Source: Mesorhizobium sp.
GTDB taxonomy: Bacteria; Pseudomonadota; Alphaproteobacteria; Rhizobiales; Rhizobiaceae
DNA length: 64,000 bases
Direction: 5' to 3'
Assembly: GCA_004017275.1 (NCBI GenBank)
Contig: SAKE01000001.1
Location: 62,001 to 126,000, forward strand
Part shown: positions 1 through 8,250 of the stretch, one piece after another
How positions within the stretch are numbered: the first letter of the stretch is position 1
Layout: each line of letters begins with the position of its first letter
The notes under the pieces: model-generated
What the model was told of the DNA's origin: nothing
The model's input: the letters and a program-made list of their open reading frames with translations, nothing else
Databases searched by the model: none
Position numbers and translations under genes: made by a program

Positions 1-612
1 CGCGATCGCAGGTCGATTACGCAGCGGGTGGAATTGACGTTTGGGGTGTTTCCCGAAGTTCAGCCACCGACCAACATCCATGTCATCACGGGGCGGAACG
101 GTGTGGGCAAGACCTACCTGCTAAACTCGATGACAGAAGCGTTCTTGGATGACAACGATCGCGCAAAGGGGCGCTTCGTCGTCAGTCACGACGACGAAGA
201 CGCCGGCTCATTTACAGGGCTCGTGTCGGTCAGCTTCAGCGCGTTTGACGATTTCACTCCAATCAGCGTTCCGAGGGACAAGTCCTCTGGTCCGCAATAC
301 TCAACCCACTCCCCTGTCGTGTTGCAGGAGGTGCCAATGAGTTGCGTCTGGAAGATTCGACGCAACGGACGCACTGTCGTCGCCGAACGTCCAGAAATTG
401 AGACCTTTGGTGAGAACGTGGAAATTCTGACCCGCGAGGTCTTCGGCTTGGAGGTAACAGGGTCCGGCTTCCATAGGATGCTGCGAGATCAGGTGGCGGC
501 GGGTGGCGACTTCGATGAGATCGTCGAACACTTCGTCGGTCAACTTGGCCTCGAAGGCCAGGCGATCGTTCGAGGCCTTATCGCTGCACGCGACGCGAAT
601 GGCGATGACTGA
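1..612 (+). CDS. AAA/ABC-type ATPase, 5'-partial, internally deleted (Septu-like defence ATPase)
   Basis: The frame is open to the left edge, so the gene starts outside the window; GTG at 28 is only the first start codon visible. Counting from that GTG, Walker A (GRNGVGKT) is at residues 22-29 and a His-switch motif (THSPVV) at 93-98. In intact SMC/ABC-type ATPases the signature and the Walker B DEP motif lie between these two elements, and neither is present here. The tail (residues 119-187) reads like a normal ATPase C-terminus. An in-frame deletion ending near nt 300-304 explains this. The stop overlaps the HNH start as TGATG, so the two genes are translationally coupled. ATPase plus HNH is the Septu (PtuAB) logic, and a defence role is inferred. 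The protein probably cannot hydrolyse ATP. Confidence 0.75.
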   Translation, partial: RDRRSITQRVELTFGVFPEVQPPTNIHVITGRNGVGKTYLLNSMTEAFLDDNDRAKGRFVVSHDDEDAGSFTGLVSVSFSAFDDFTPISVPRDKSSGPQYSTHSPVVLQEVPMSCVWKIRRNGRTVVAERPEIETFGENVEILTREVFGLEVTGSGFHRMLRDQVAAGGDFDEIVEHFVGQLGLEGQAIVRGLIAARDANGDD

Positions 613-1463
613 TGTGGAAATTGCCAAAGCCCGAACAAACGGCCGAAGATGTGTTCACCACGACGATCAGCAAGGTGGCAAATGAGGACCTCAAACAGCG
701 CCTTGTGAGCGTAACCGCTGCAATCGTTGGCGCCTCGATCGAGTTCGATGACGCGGCCTCCAACAATGAGATCCACACCATTGCACCGAGTGCGAACATC
801 GACGGTATTGTAACAGTCAAGGAAATGTCGAGGGTCTACACTGGCAGATTGGCCGCGAAGGGGGCCCCTGGCCGGACCGTCTATGATGAACTAATGGCCG
901 CTCCGAAGCACGGCCGATGCCCGCTCTGTGGCCAACACGTGGTCTCAACCCTCGATCACTATTTACCGAAAACTCAGTTTCCTGCGCTCGCGGTAGCCCC
1001 GTGGAACCTGATTCCGGCCTGTCATGACTGTAACAAGGCCAAGTCGGATGTCCGGCCATTGACGGCGAGCGAAGAGACTATCCATCCCTACTATGACGAT
1101 ATCGAAGGCGAGCCCTGGCTTGTCGCTGAAGTCGTCGAAGGTACGCCTGCGGCTCTGCGGTTCCTCGTTTCCCCACCAGCCGGCTGGAGCGAAATCTTGA
1201 CCTCCCGGGTCCAGCGCCAGTTTAAGATGCTCAATCTGGCGAGCCGATATGCGGCAAAGGCCGCACAGGAACTTACCGAACTAAGCGATCTGATGAACAC
1301 AAACTATGCAGATGGCGGCGCGGACGATGTGCGCTCACTTCTGCAGAGCACGGCGAACAGCTGTCGGCTGGTAAATGTGAATGGTTGGCGGACGGCCTCC
1401 TACCAGGCGTTGGCCGACAGTGACTGGTATTGCCGAGGCGGCTTCGCGGCGGGTGTAGCATGA
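612..1463 (+). CDS. HNH endonuclease (PtuB-like partner of the ATPase)
   Basis: This 283-residue protein has a zinc-bound HNH nuclease core: CPLC at residues 103-106, DHYLPK at 115-120 (catalytic histidine), Asn132, then CHDCN at 137-141 and a lysine. The DH-x-x-PK...N...CxxCN-x-x-K order is that of HNH proteins paired with ATPases in anti-phage loci such as Septu. Its start overlaps the ATPase stop and its own TGA overlaps the next ATG (1460), giving a tightly coupled three-gene operon. The nuclease itself looks intact. Its target and the requirement for the damaged ATPase are inferred, not visible. Confidence 0.8.
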   Translation: MWKLPKPEQTAEDVFTTTISKVANEDLKQRLVSVTAAIVGASIEFDDAASNNEIHTIAPSANIDGIVTVKEMSRVYTGRLAAKGAPGRTVYDELMAAPKHGRCPLCGQHVVSTLDHYLPKTQFPALAVAPWNLIPACHDCNKAKSDVRPLTASEETIHPYYDDIEGEPWLVAEVVEGTPAALRFLVSPPAGWSEILTSRVQRQFKMLNLASRYAAKAAQELTELSDLMNTNYADGGADDVRSLLQSTANSCRLVNVNGWRTASYQALADSDWYCRGGFAAGVA

Positions 1464-2434
1464 GGAGGATTATAAACGGGGTCGTGTACGATACCGAAAC
1501 CTCCGAGCGATTAGCCCGAGGCGACCACGGCGACGACAGGTCGGATGCCTCCTGGACGCTTTACCGGACACCAAGCGGCGTGTTCTTTGAGCTGCTGGCA
1601 GGTCATGATGGTGTGTTGGAGGGGTTCTTCCCCCTGACGGACCTGGAGGCGCGAAAGTTCCTAGAGCGCCATGCCAATGATCGGGTCGAGCAGTATTTCG
1701 GGCCCGCTCGCGAGGCGACGCGCTCGCTGTTTTCGCGCCGGACGATTATTGCGGCGGCTGACGTTCTGGAGAACCTGACGCAGGCTGAAATCAGTGCGCT
1801 GCTCACCGACTTTGGGCCCAGCGTTTACGAGAATATCGGAGGTGGTAGCGCAAAAGCACGGATGGTTGAACTGAAGCAGTTCATCGATAGAAATCCGAGA
1901 CATCCCGTTGACGATGGACTACTTGAAAACGCGCTGGTTGAACGCGCGGCTGCGCGTCTTCCCGCCGTCAAGCCAGTATATGAATGGTCGAAGCCGACCG
2001 TTGAGAAGCCCGAGTTTCAAAGGCTCCGCTACGGACTGGAGCAAGACGGGTTCACAGTATCGGATGGCATTCTCCGGCGCAGCCTTCCCACGGACATTGG
2101 GCTCCCGCAAACCGATTCCGAGTTGCTGTTGCTTCTAAAGCAGCATCGGTTTGAGGTGTCGCGTGGTCACCTTGTTCAGGCACGGGATGCTCACGCCCGG
2201 GGAAATTGGGCGTCCGCAAACGCTGCTGTCGAATTGTGTAAGTTCGTTTGTGCTTGGGGGCCAAACGGGAAGCGATGCATACCCAAACTGAAGCAACCGC
2301 TGTCCTGTGCCGGTTTTGCGTACGGCGTCCGCCACAGCCGGCCAAACGAAGTGCGCCTTGGGCGCCGCAAAGGCGCTGACGGAAATGATGTAGTCAAAAG
2401 AATGCATGCCGCGACAGCGACTACATTGTTGTAG
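1460..2434 (+). CDS. Third gene of the ATPase-HNH operon, unknown function, aberrant C-terminus
   Basis: The start at 1460 is chosen because it forms an ATGA overlap with the HNH stop; the frame also has an ATG at 1430. The protein is about 324 residues, with no signal peptide or membrane segment. Residues 1-259 look like ordinary coding sequence rich in acidic and leucine positions. The segment around residues 245-255 (ARGNWASANA) recalls the C-terminal region of AbiJ/HEPN-like abortive-infection proteins, a weak resemblance from memory. From about residue 260 (nt 2237) the composition changes abruptly to Cys/Arg/Gly-rich sequence unlike a folded domain, suggesting the native 3' end was replaced by recombination. 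Function unknown; a defence accessory role is inferred from context. Confidence 0.55.
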   Translation: MRRIINGVVYDTETSERLARGDHGDDRSDASWTLYRTPSGVFFELLAGHDGVLEGFFPLTDLEARKFLERHANDRVEQYFGPAREATRSLFSRRTIIAAADVLENLTQAEISALLTDFGPSVYENIGGGSAKARMVELKQFIDRNPRHPVDDGLLENALVERAAARLPAVKPVYEWSKPTVEKPEFQRLRYGLEQDGFTVSDGILRRSLPTDIGLPQTDSELLLLLKQHRFEVSRGHLVQARDAHARGNWASANAAVELCKFVCAWGPNGKRCIPKLKQPLSCAGFAYGVRHSRPNEVRLGRRKGADGNDVVKRMHAATATTLL

Positions 2435-2955
2435 CCTTTTCAACAGCGTAGGAATCCGACGGTATTTGGAACGGTATTATCGAACTCATTGATAGAAATT
2501 ATATAATAAATTCAATTCGTTGATGCTCCAGTTGATCATCGAGTGGGAGTAGAGGGAAAAAACGGCGGCAATAGCATATCTACGCCGGTGTTTTTTCGGC
2601 GTCGGTTAATTTGCCTTGTCTCCGTACCTTACTTCCGCTGAGTTGGCATTCTCCATTACTGATCTGGTAAGTCTGATCTACGTCCATGTCCGCCTCGAAG
2701 TCGAGCCCCTTTCAGAAAGGGAGAGGGCTATGGAGTAGAAAAGCGTGCATAAGGGCGGGTCGACAGAGGTGCCTTTTGTTCTTAGCTGAAAGCGAGGATC
2801 CTCCATATTGTAGGTGCGGGACACGCGTTCTTGACTGAGATCGCGTTCGCGTCAACAGGTCCACTCAAAGTGGCCGCAGTCCTCTCCAGTTGCGACAGAT
2901 CGTACGCTGCGCTCGTGTCCGGATTGCCTTGCTCGAGTGCGCACGACGTGGGAGG
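2435..2955. other. Gene-poor seam between defence genes and the jetD-like gene
   Basis: No convincing gene is present. The stretch is AT-richer than its surroundings around 2460-2520 and carries one copy of the dispersed repeat (2458-2550). A small hairpin, CGCCG...CGGCG around a T-run, lies near 2582-2603, and a second, CCCTTT-cag-AAAGGG, at 2707-2721. Either may end transcription of the operon to the left. Confidence 0.6.
2458..2550 (+). repeat. Dispersed ~95-bp repeat, copy 1
   Basis: The copy begins GACGGTA at 2458, continues with CGGTAT 12 nt later, and ends ATCGAGTGGGAGT at 2538-2550. The distance between the two end motifs is 82 nt, against 81 nt in the copies at 32094 and 58759. The interior is poorly conserved and AT-rich. 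No function is known to me; its placement at module seams suggests a mobile or attachment-type element. Confidence 0.6.
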
Positions 2956-4143
2956 CTACTCGGGTCGCTCAATCATGCTGGTGATCCGAAAACCCTCCTG
3001 ATCGATGAAGCGACCATACGACCTTATCGCAGGGAGAAGTGTCTCATCTGCGTATCGACAGCCGGTCGATTCGATTGGGTGCTGCCCATTCTTGCGAGCC
3101 TCTTCTGGAGTATGACCCATTCCGCTGAGGAGATGGCTTAGCATGAGCGAATAGCCCGGTTGCCATGCCGTCGCGCAAGGAAAGGTATTTCGCAGCTGAC
3201 CGAGGATCGCCATCCCTGCGTAGTCGAGATCACCCCAGAAGAACGTTGGCATGTCGACGTGGGAAAACAAGTCCCGTTTGAGAGGTGCGATCGAGGCTCC
3301 CAGCGAAAGTTCATCGTTGGCGTAAAACAGCCGCACGCTTTGCGGCTTCCTCAAATTTCTCGACGATCCCACGAAGCCTCTGCAAAAGATTATAGCCATG
3401 CCGGCATACGCAGACCCGCCCGCGTATGAGCGGTGGACGTCGCGGATTGCCCGTTCGAACGAAGTTTTGTTTTCGATTAGCAGCAGGCGGCCATCGTAGG
3501 CTCCGGCAAAATAGACGCTAAGATGAATCGGCTGTTCCGGGTAAGGACATTCTTCCAAGTCCAGCAAGGCCGCCACAAGGTCGTGGCGGGCGTCTAACAC
3601 TTTCGAGAGTCCCCAAAAGGCCCTTGCGGAAATCTCGCGGAGCAGATCGTCAGCGATCGGGTCATGCTCTTCCCGAATCGTCATCAGCCGATCGAAAACT
3701 TCCTCCGCCGTGCGATCGGCGATGGCGATCGGCGACTTGCGGATAATCTCTTTGGCTCGCCCGCTCAGCGCGCTGCCATCAGTCAATAGCTGCCAGACAA
3801 CACCATAGCTTGGCCCGCGCCTCGGACGGGCATAGGCGTTTCTTATACGATCCTCCGCAAGCATGGAGATGACGAAGACCGGCTTTCGCTCATGCCGGGC
3901 AGGCGAAGGGCGATCGCCGGCGATCGAGAAGCAGCGTGACAAGCGGCGCTTGAAAGAGGCAAAAAGTTTTGGCGAATTCGGTGAGAAATGGCTCACTGCC
4001 GCGCCGATGGCCGACAGCACGCGCGCCATGCGGCGCGCCATTTTCGAACGGGAGCTTCTGCCTCGAGGGATCCAGTCCAATTCGGTGCCGTTCATAGGGT
4101 TTCGAACGCCCCCCGCTGGATCTGCGCCCCAGTCTGAAGTCAC
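2956..4143 (-). CDS. Orphan JetD-like (Wadjet) Toprim nuclease-domain protein, DUF2220 family
   Basis: The 395-residue protein carries the C-terminal JetD/DUF2220 region: ENKTSFE at 224-230, WGDLDYAG at 303-310 and DQE at 381-383. These are consistent with the acidic metal-binding residues of a Toprim-like nuclease fold. JetD is the DNA-cleaving subunit of the SMC-based Wadjet anti-plasmid system and normally follows jetA-jetB-jetC. No SMC-like or jetA/B gene lies upstream; the next gene on this strand is an SDR. The N-terminal 90 residues are basic and not recognisable, so the true start may be internal. Either this is a relic of a lost Wadjet locus or a stand-alone DUF2220 nuclease. Confidence 0.75.
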   Translation of the reverse strand: MTSDWGADPAGGVRNPMNGTELDWIPRGRSSRSKMARRMARVLSAIGAAVSHFSPNSPKLFASFKRRLSRCFSIAGDRPSPARHERKPVFVISMLAEDRIRNAYARPRRGPSYGVVWQLLTDGSALSGRAKEIIRKSPIAIADRTAEEVFDRLMTIREEHDPIADDLLREISARAFWGLSKVLDARHDLVAALLDLEECPYPEQPIHLSVYFAGAYDGRLLLIENKTSFERAIRDVHRSYAGGSAYAGMAIIFCRGFVGSSRNLRKPQSVRLFYANDELSLGASIAPLKRDLFSHVDMPTFFWGDLDYAGMAILGQLRNTFPCATAWQPGYSLMLSHLLSGMGHTPEEARKNGQHPIESTGCRYADETLLPAIRSYGRFIDQEGFRITSMIERPE

Positions 4144-4408
4144 AGAAATCGCTAATTCGCCGGCGCCGATCCGGGGGTTGGACCTGATGGACCTGTCTCG
4201 GATCTACGACAGGATCGGATAACAGTATAGTTGACCCGAAGCCTACGTACGTTTTCTGACGAAGCGAACAGCAGCTTTTCGCGTTGAACATCCTGGAGAA
4301 GCAGTTTGCCCGAAGGCAGACTAATGGAAAGGCGCCGGCTTGCAGTATGCAAATGCGTCGTCTCAGTTGCTACGTATTTAATTTCGCAGACTAGAAGGCA
4401 GTCATCGA

Positions 4409-5137
4409 TCACTGCGCGAGATAGCCGCCATCTATATTCAGCTCCAAGCCCGTCACGAAGGAGGACTCGTCACTCGCTAGATAGAGTACGCCAAAGGCGA
4501 TCTCCTCAGACCTGCCCGCGCGTCCCATCGGGGTTACAGCGATGATGCTGTCGTTCATTTCCTTGCTCTGGCCTTCGACCAGGGGCGTCCAGATGATGCC
4601 GGGATGGACGGAATTTACCCGGATGTTGTCCTTGGCATAGCTGATGGCCGCGTTCTTTGTCATGGTGCGGACCGCTCCCTTTGCGGCTTGATAAGGGGCC
4701 GCTCCGGCGGCGCCAGTGGTGCCCCAGATCGAGGAGAAATTCACGATGGATCCTCCGCCGTTGCGCTTCATGACGGGGACAACCTCCCGCATGCCGAAGA
4801 AGGTTCCCGTTTGGTTGACCGAGATGACGCGATGCCAGGCTTCGGTACTGGTGGCGTCTATCTGGCCATAGTGCTCGACAATGCCGGCGTTGTTCACCAG
4901 GACATCCAGGCGACCGTGGCGCTTGACAATCTCCGAGACGACGGATTGCCAATCATCTTCCTTCGATACGTCCAGTCGACGATACTCCGTGCCAGGCTGC
5001 AGCACTTCTTTCGGTGACGGCCGGACGTCGGTCAGATAAAGCACCGCACCCTCGGCGGCGAAGAGCTTTCCGATCGCAGCGCCAATCCCTTGTGCTGCAC
5101 CGGTCACAAGCACGACCTTGCCCTCGAGACGGCCCAT
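4409..5137 (-). CDS. Short-chain dehydrogenase/reductase (classical SDR)
   Basis: A 242-residue classical SDR: TGAAQGIG cofactor loop near residue 12, NNAG at the end of the fourth strand, catalytic Ser in NFSSIWG, YQAAK (Tyr-x3-Lys), and a C-terminal IDGGYLAQ. An acidic residue after the second strand (TDVRP) points to NAD(H). It lies 44 nt downstream of the zinc-type dehydrogenase gene on the same strand, so both are probably co-transcribed leftward from the operator-bearing promoter at 6253-6457. It is expected to oxidise a secondary alcohol intermediate of the adjacent catabolic pathway; the substrate is not deducible. Confidence 0.85.
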   Translation of the reverse strand: MGRLEGKVVLVTGAAQGIGAAIGKLFAAEGAVLYLTDVRPSPKEVLQPGTEYRRLDVSKEDDWQSVVSEIVKRHGRLDVLVNNAGIVEHYGQIDATSTEAWHRVISVNQTGTFFGMREVVPVMKRNGGGSIVNFSSIWGTTGAAGAAPYQAAKGAVRTMTKNAAISYAKDNIRVNSVHPGIIWTPLVEGQSKEMNDSIIAVTPMGRAGRSEEIAFGVLYLASDESSFVTGLELNIDGGYLAQ

Positions 5138-5181
5138 GTTTCTTCCTCCTTCTGCCGATGAAAGTCGTGATGCCGTGGGGT

Positions 5182-6252
5182 CTAGGCCGCGACTGCGATA
5201 AGGACCTTCAGATGGTCTTGATCCGGCCGTGCAAGCGTATCGAAGCCCCGGGCGATGGCGTCGGCCATCGTCACCCGACCAGTTATGATTCTTTCAGGCT
5301 GGACTTGTCCAGCAGCGATCATCTGGACGACGCGAGGGCCAATGGTGATCGGAAAGCCCCAACTCGTTGTCAGCGTCACGGCCTTGGAAACAAGCAGCCG
5401 CATGTCCACGCGGGGAGGATTAACGAAGATGCCCACCTGCACTACTGTTCCGCCGCGCCGTACAAGCCGGATACAGTCGGCCAAGGCACGTTCGTTGCCG
5501 GCGCATTCAACCGCCACATCGACGCCGAGGCCTTCCTCGGTCGGCCCCAGCACGATATTGCCAAAGTTCGTTGCAGTGGGGTCGACGATCTCGTAGCCGA
5601 GTTCGAGCGATTCCAGCCTGCGACGTCGTGCGGGATTGGCTTCCGACACCACCACCCTCGATGCACCGGCGGCTTTCGCGGCCATTGCCGCAAGGACGCC
5701 GATCGGACCCGCGCCGGTCACCAAAACGGTGTCGCCGGCATCGAGGTTACCCCGATCGATCGCATTGACGGCCACCGCCATCGGCTCGAAAAGCGCGCCT
5801 TGCTCGTCACTCACGCCGTTCGGCAATTTGACGATGTTGTCCTGCGGAAGGACTGCATATTCCCCCATGCCGCCATAAGCCGAAGAGAGGCCCACCAAAG
5901 CCGTAGTATCGCTGATGTGGCCGATCCCGCGGCGCACGAAATAGTCTCCCGGGTTGTTGAGATGGGGGATGATCGCAACCCGGTCGCCCTCGGAGAAGCG
6001 GCTGACACCTCGCCCGACCGCGGCGATTCTGCCTGAGAATTCGTGGCCAAGCACGAGCGGCGCCGACGCGCCGGTGAGTGGGTGCGGCCGCGTCGACACG
6101 AATATCGGTCCGTCCAGATATTCGTGAATGTCGGTCCCGCAAATCCCGCAATGGCTGACCGCGACGATGACGTCGTTCGGCTCCGGGGCGGCCGGCGGAT
6201 CTATATCCTCCAGCCGTAGATCGCGCGCGGCGTGAAAACGAAGGGCCTTCAT
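5182..6252 (-). CDS. Zinc-dependent MDR alcohol/polyol dehydrogenase lacking the structural zinc lobe
   Basis: This 356-residue medium-chain dehydrogenase resembles sorbitol/threonine/2,3-butanediol dehydrogenases. The catalytic zinc site is visible as CGICGTD (Cys) and GHEFSG (His-Glu), and the Rossmann motif as GAGPIG. The four-cysteine structural-zinc loop that normally follows the GHE region is absent; that region reads IPHLNNPGDYFV, with no cysteines. The gene is first of a leftward pair with the SDR, and divergent from the FAH-family gene across a promoter with the AT-rich operator. A role in oxidising a polyol or hydroxy-acid intermediate is inferred. Confidence 0.85.
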   Translation of the reverse strand: MKALRFHAARDLRLEDIDPPAAPEPNDVIVAVSHCGICGTDIHEYLDGPIFVSTRPHPLTGASAPLVLGHEFSGRIAAVGRGVSRFSEGDRVAIIPHLNNPGDYFVRRGIGHISDTTALVGLSSAYGGMGEYAVLPQDNIVKLPNGVSDEQGALFEPMAVAVNAIDRGNLDAGDTVLVTGAGPIGVLAAMAAKAAGASRVVVSEANPARRRRLESLELGYEIVDPTATNFGNIVLGPTEEGLGVDVAVECAGNERALADCIRLVRRGGTVVQVGIFVNPPRVDMRLLVSKAVTLTTSWGFPITIGPRVVQMIAAGQVQPERIITGRVTMADAIARGFDTLARPDQDHLKVLIAVAA

Positions 6253-6374
6253 GATCTTCCTCCCAAGTCTCTTTCGGCGCCATGCGGCCGACGGGCAGGC
6301 ATGACGGCGCGAGCTGGTTCCTCCACCAACCCCTCGACATGACTACTATCCACGCGCAAATCAGACGGTCAATA

Positions 6375-6391
6375 GAAAAATAGATTTTTTG
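6375..6391. promoter_or_regulatory. AT-rich operator-like element, site 1
   Basis: GAAAAATAGATTTTTTG, partly palindromic, lies in the divergent promoter between the MDR gene (start 6252) and the FAH-family gene (start 6458). It matches sites at 12198 and 18346. A further CTTATTTTTTGG follows at 6401-6412. The likely binder is the GntR regulator at 21644 (inference). Confidence 0.6.
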
Positions 6392-6457
6392 TTGACATAT
6401 CTTATTTTTTGGAAAATCCTTGCCTCAACAAGCAGCACATTATGAGCGAGGAAACGC

Positions 6458-7345
6458 ATGCGCTTTGTAAGGTTCGAATTGGGGGGTCAGCGAGGCTTGG
6501 CCGTGGAAAGGGCGGGTCGGCTGCGCGGCTCGATCGCCGCCAGCACGGATCGCACGCTCGAGCTCGAGCATCTGATAGCCGCTGGCCCGGAGGAACTGTT
6601 GCGCGTGGGCCACAAGCTCGCGGACGGCGCGGAGTTTGATCCCGATGCCGTCACTTTTCTTCCGCCGCTGGCGCGGCCGCCGAAGATCATTTGCGTTGGG
6701 CTGAACTATGCCGACCATACCAAAGAGTCGCCATACGAACAGCCGGATTATCCGACGCTGTTCGCCCGCTTCGCCACCACGCTGGTGGGTCACAACCAGC
6801 CGATCGTGCGGCCGCTCGCCTCGACTAGCCTCGATTTCGAAGGCGAGATGGTTGTTGTGATAGGCCGGGGCGGTCGCCACATCCCGAAGTCGCGCGCCCA
6901 TGACCACGTCATCGGCTATTCGATCTTCAACGAAGGATCGGTCCGCGAATACCAGTTCAAGTCACCGCAATGGACGGTGGGCAAGAATTTCGATTCCACG
7001 GGCGGCTTCGGTCCCGCGCTGGTGACCGCCGATGAAGTGCCGGCCGGCGGCAAGGGGCTGAGGCTCGAGACGCGGCTCAACGATGTGGTCGTCCAATCGG
7101 CGACCACGGACGACATGCTCTTCGACGTCGCCACCCTCATCGAGACGATCAGCGAGGCAATCACGCTCGAAGCGGGCGATCTGATCGTCAGCGGCACCCC
7201 TGCCGGCATCGGATGGGCCCGCAACCCGCGCCTGCTGATGAAGGACGGCGACAAGTGCGAAGTCTCGATCGAGGGGCTTGGAAAGCTGGTCAATCCGATC
7301 CGCGACGAAGTTCGTCGTGAGGACATGACCGGTAAGGCCGCCTGA
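6458..7345 (+). CDS. Fumarylacetoacetate hydrolase (FAH) family protein
   Basis: A 295-residue FAH-fold protein. After an N-terminal domain it shows KIICVGLNYADH, the metal-site FEGEMVVVIG (two Glu ligands), FNEGSVRE, KNFDSTG and the C-terminal SGTPAGIGWA. Such enzymes cleave or hydrate C-C bonds in acylpyruvates and diketo acids, for example the last steps of aromatic meta-cleavage or of L-rhamnonate/L-fuconate catabolism. The third metal ligand is usually Asp in the N/L-D motif; here it appears as Glu (FNEG). It starts the rightward operon, with GAGGAAA before the ATG. Confidence 0.85.
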   Translation: MRFVRFELGGQRGLAVERAGRLRGSIAASTDRTLELEHLIAAGPEELLRVGHKLADGAEFDPDAVTFLPPLARPPKIICVGLNYADHTKESPYEQPDYPTLFARFATTLVGHNQPIVRPLASTSLDFEGEMVVVIGRGGRHIPKSRAHDHVIGYSIFNEGSVREYQFKSPQWTVGKNFDSTGGFGPALVTADEVPAGGKGLRLETRLNDVVVQSATTDDMLFDVATLIETISEAITLEAGDLIVSGTPAGIGWARNPRLLMKDGDKCEVSIEGLGKLVNPIRDEVRREDMTGKAA

Positions 7346-7439
7346 CGGAGAACCGGAAGCAACGCTCCGGAAAACTGCGCAACCAGCGTCACTGCGCCTG
7401 CGTGGCGCATGGGCGAAGCAACCACTGCCTGAGGGATCC

Positions 7440-8240
7440 ATGGACACCGGATTGAAGGGAAAGACCGTGCTCATAACGGGCGCGGCAAGCGGCATAGGCA
7501 GGGCGACGGCGCTAGCGTTTGCCAGGGAGGGGGCGGACCTGCGGCTCATCGATATGGACGCGGCGGGCCTGAAGGAGACGGCTGCATCCGCCTCGGCGAC
7601 GGGCGTCGGCATCACGCTCGCGGTCGCCGATCTGTCGTCGGCGCAAGGCGTCGAACAGGGGATCGCCGACGTGTTCCCGCCCGGGAACGGCAAACTGGAT
7701 GTGCTGGTCAACAATGTCGGCATCGTCGACGCGCAGCCGTTCGATCTGCTGACCGACGCGCACTGGCAACGCACATTCGACGTCAATTTCCTCAGCAATA
7801 TCCGCATGACGCGCGCCCTGCTGCCCCGGTTGCGCGAAAGCCGCGGCGCGATCGTCAACAACACGTCCGATCTCGCCCGCCAGCCCGAGACCATTCCAGC
7901 CGACTATGCCGCCTTGAAGACCGCGCTGGTGAGCATCACCAAAAGCCTGGCACGCGCCGAGGCTCCCCACGTGCGGGTGAATGCGGTCGCGCCGGGGCCG
8001 GTCTGGAGCCCGCTGTGGTCCCGGCCGGGAGGGTTTGCGGACAAGCTTGCGGAGGTTCACGGCATGCCGCCGCGCCAGGCGGTCGACCATGAAATGAAAC
8101 TGCGGCAACTGCCGCTTGAGCGCATGGGCGAACCCGAGGAGGTTGCCGACATCATCGTCTTCCTCGCCTCGGAGCGGGCATCTTTCGTCACATCATCGGT
8201 TTGGGGCGTTGATGGCGGCTCGATCCGCAACCTGTTCTAG
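7440..8240 (+). CDS. Short-chain dehydrogenase/reductase
   Basis: A 266-residue classical SDR with TGAASGIG, NNVGIV, catalytic Ser in NNTSDLAR, DYAALK (Tyr-x3-Lys) and a C-terminal VDGGS. IDMD after the second strand favours NAD(H). It follows the FAH-family gene by 94 nt and precedes a quinone-oxidoreductase-like gene by 10 nt, in the same rightward operon. It is presumed to act on an alcohol or ketone intermediate of this pathway. Confidence 0.85.
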   Translation: MDTGLKGKTVLITGAASGIGRATALAFAREGADLRLIDMDAAGLKETAASASATGVGITLAVADLSSAQGVEQGIADVFPPGNGKLDVLVNNVGIVDAQPFDLLTDAHWQRTFDVNFLSNIRMTRALLPRLRESRGAIVNNTSDLARQPETIPADYAALKTALVSITKSLARAEAPHVRVNAVAPGPVWSPLWSRPGGFADKLAEVHGMPPRQAVDHEMKLRQLPLERMGEPEEVADIIVFLASERASFVTSSVWGVDGGSIRNLF

Positions 8241-8250
8241 GAGCAGCCGG

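Noticed and set aside
5014..6036. Long plus-strand open frame opposite the MDR dehydrogenase gene
   Set aside because: It is the complement of a clear minus-strand enzyme gene, has no family resemblance, and reflects high GC content. The same applies to long frames at 9078-10169, 14433-15767, 19317-20699, 20750-22066, 34781-36193 and 55677-57116.
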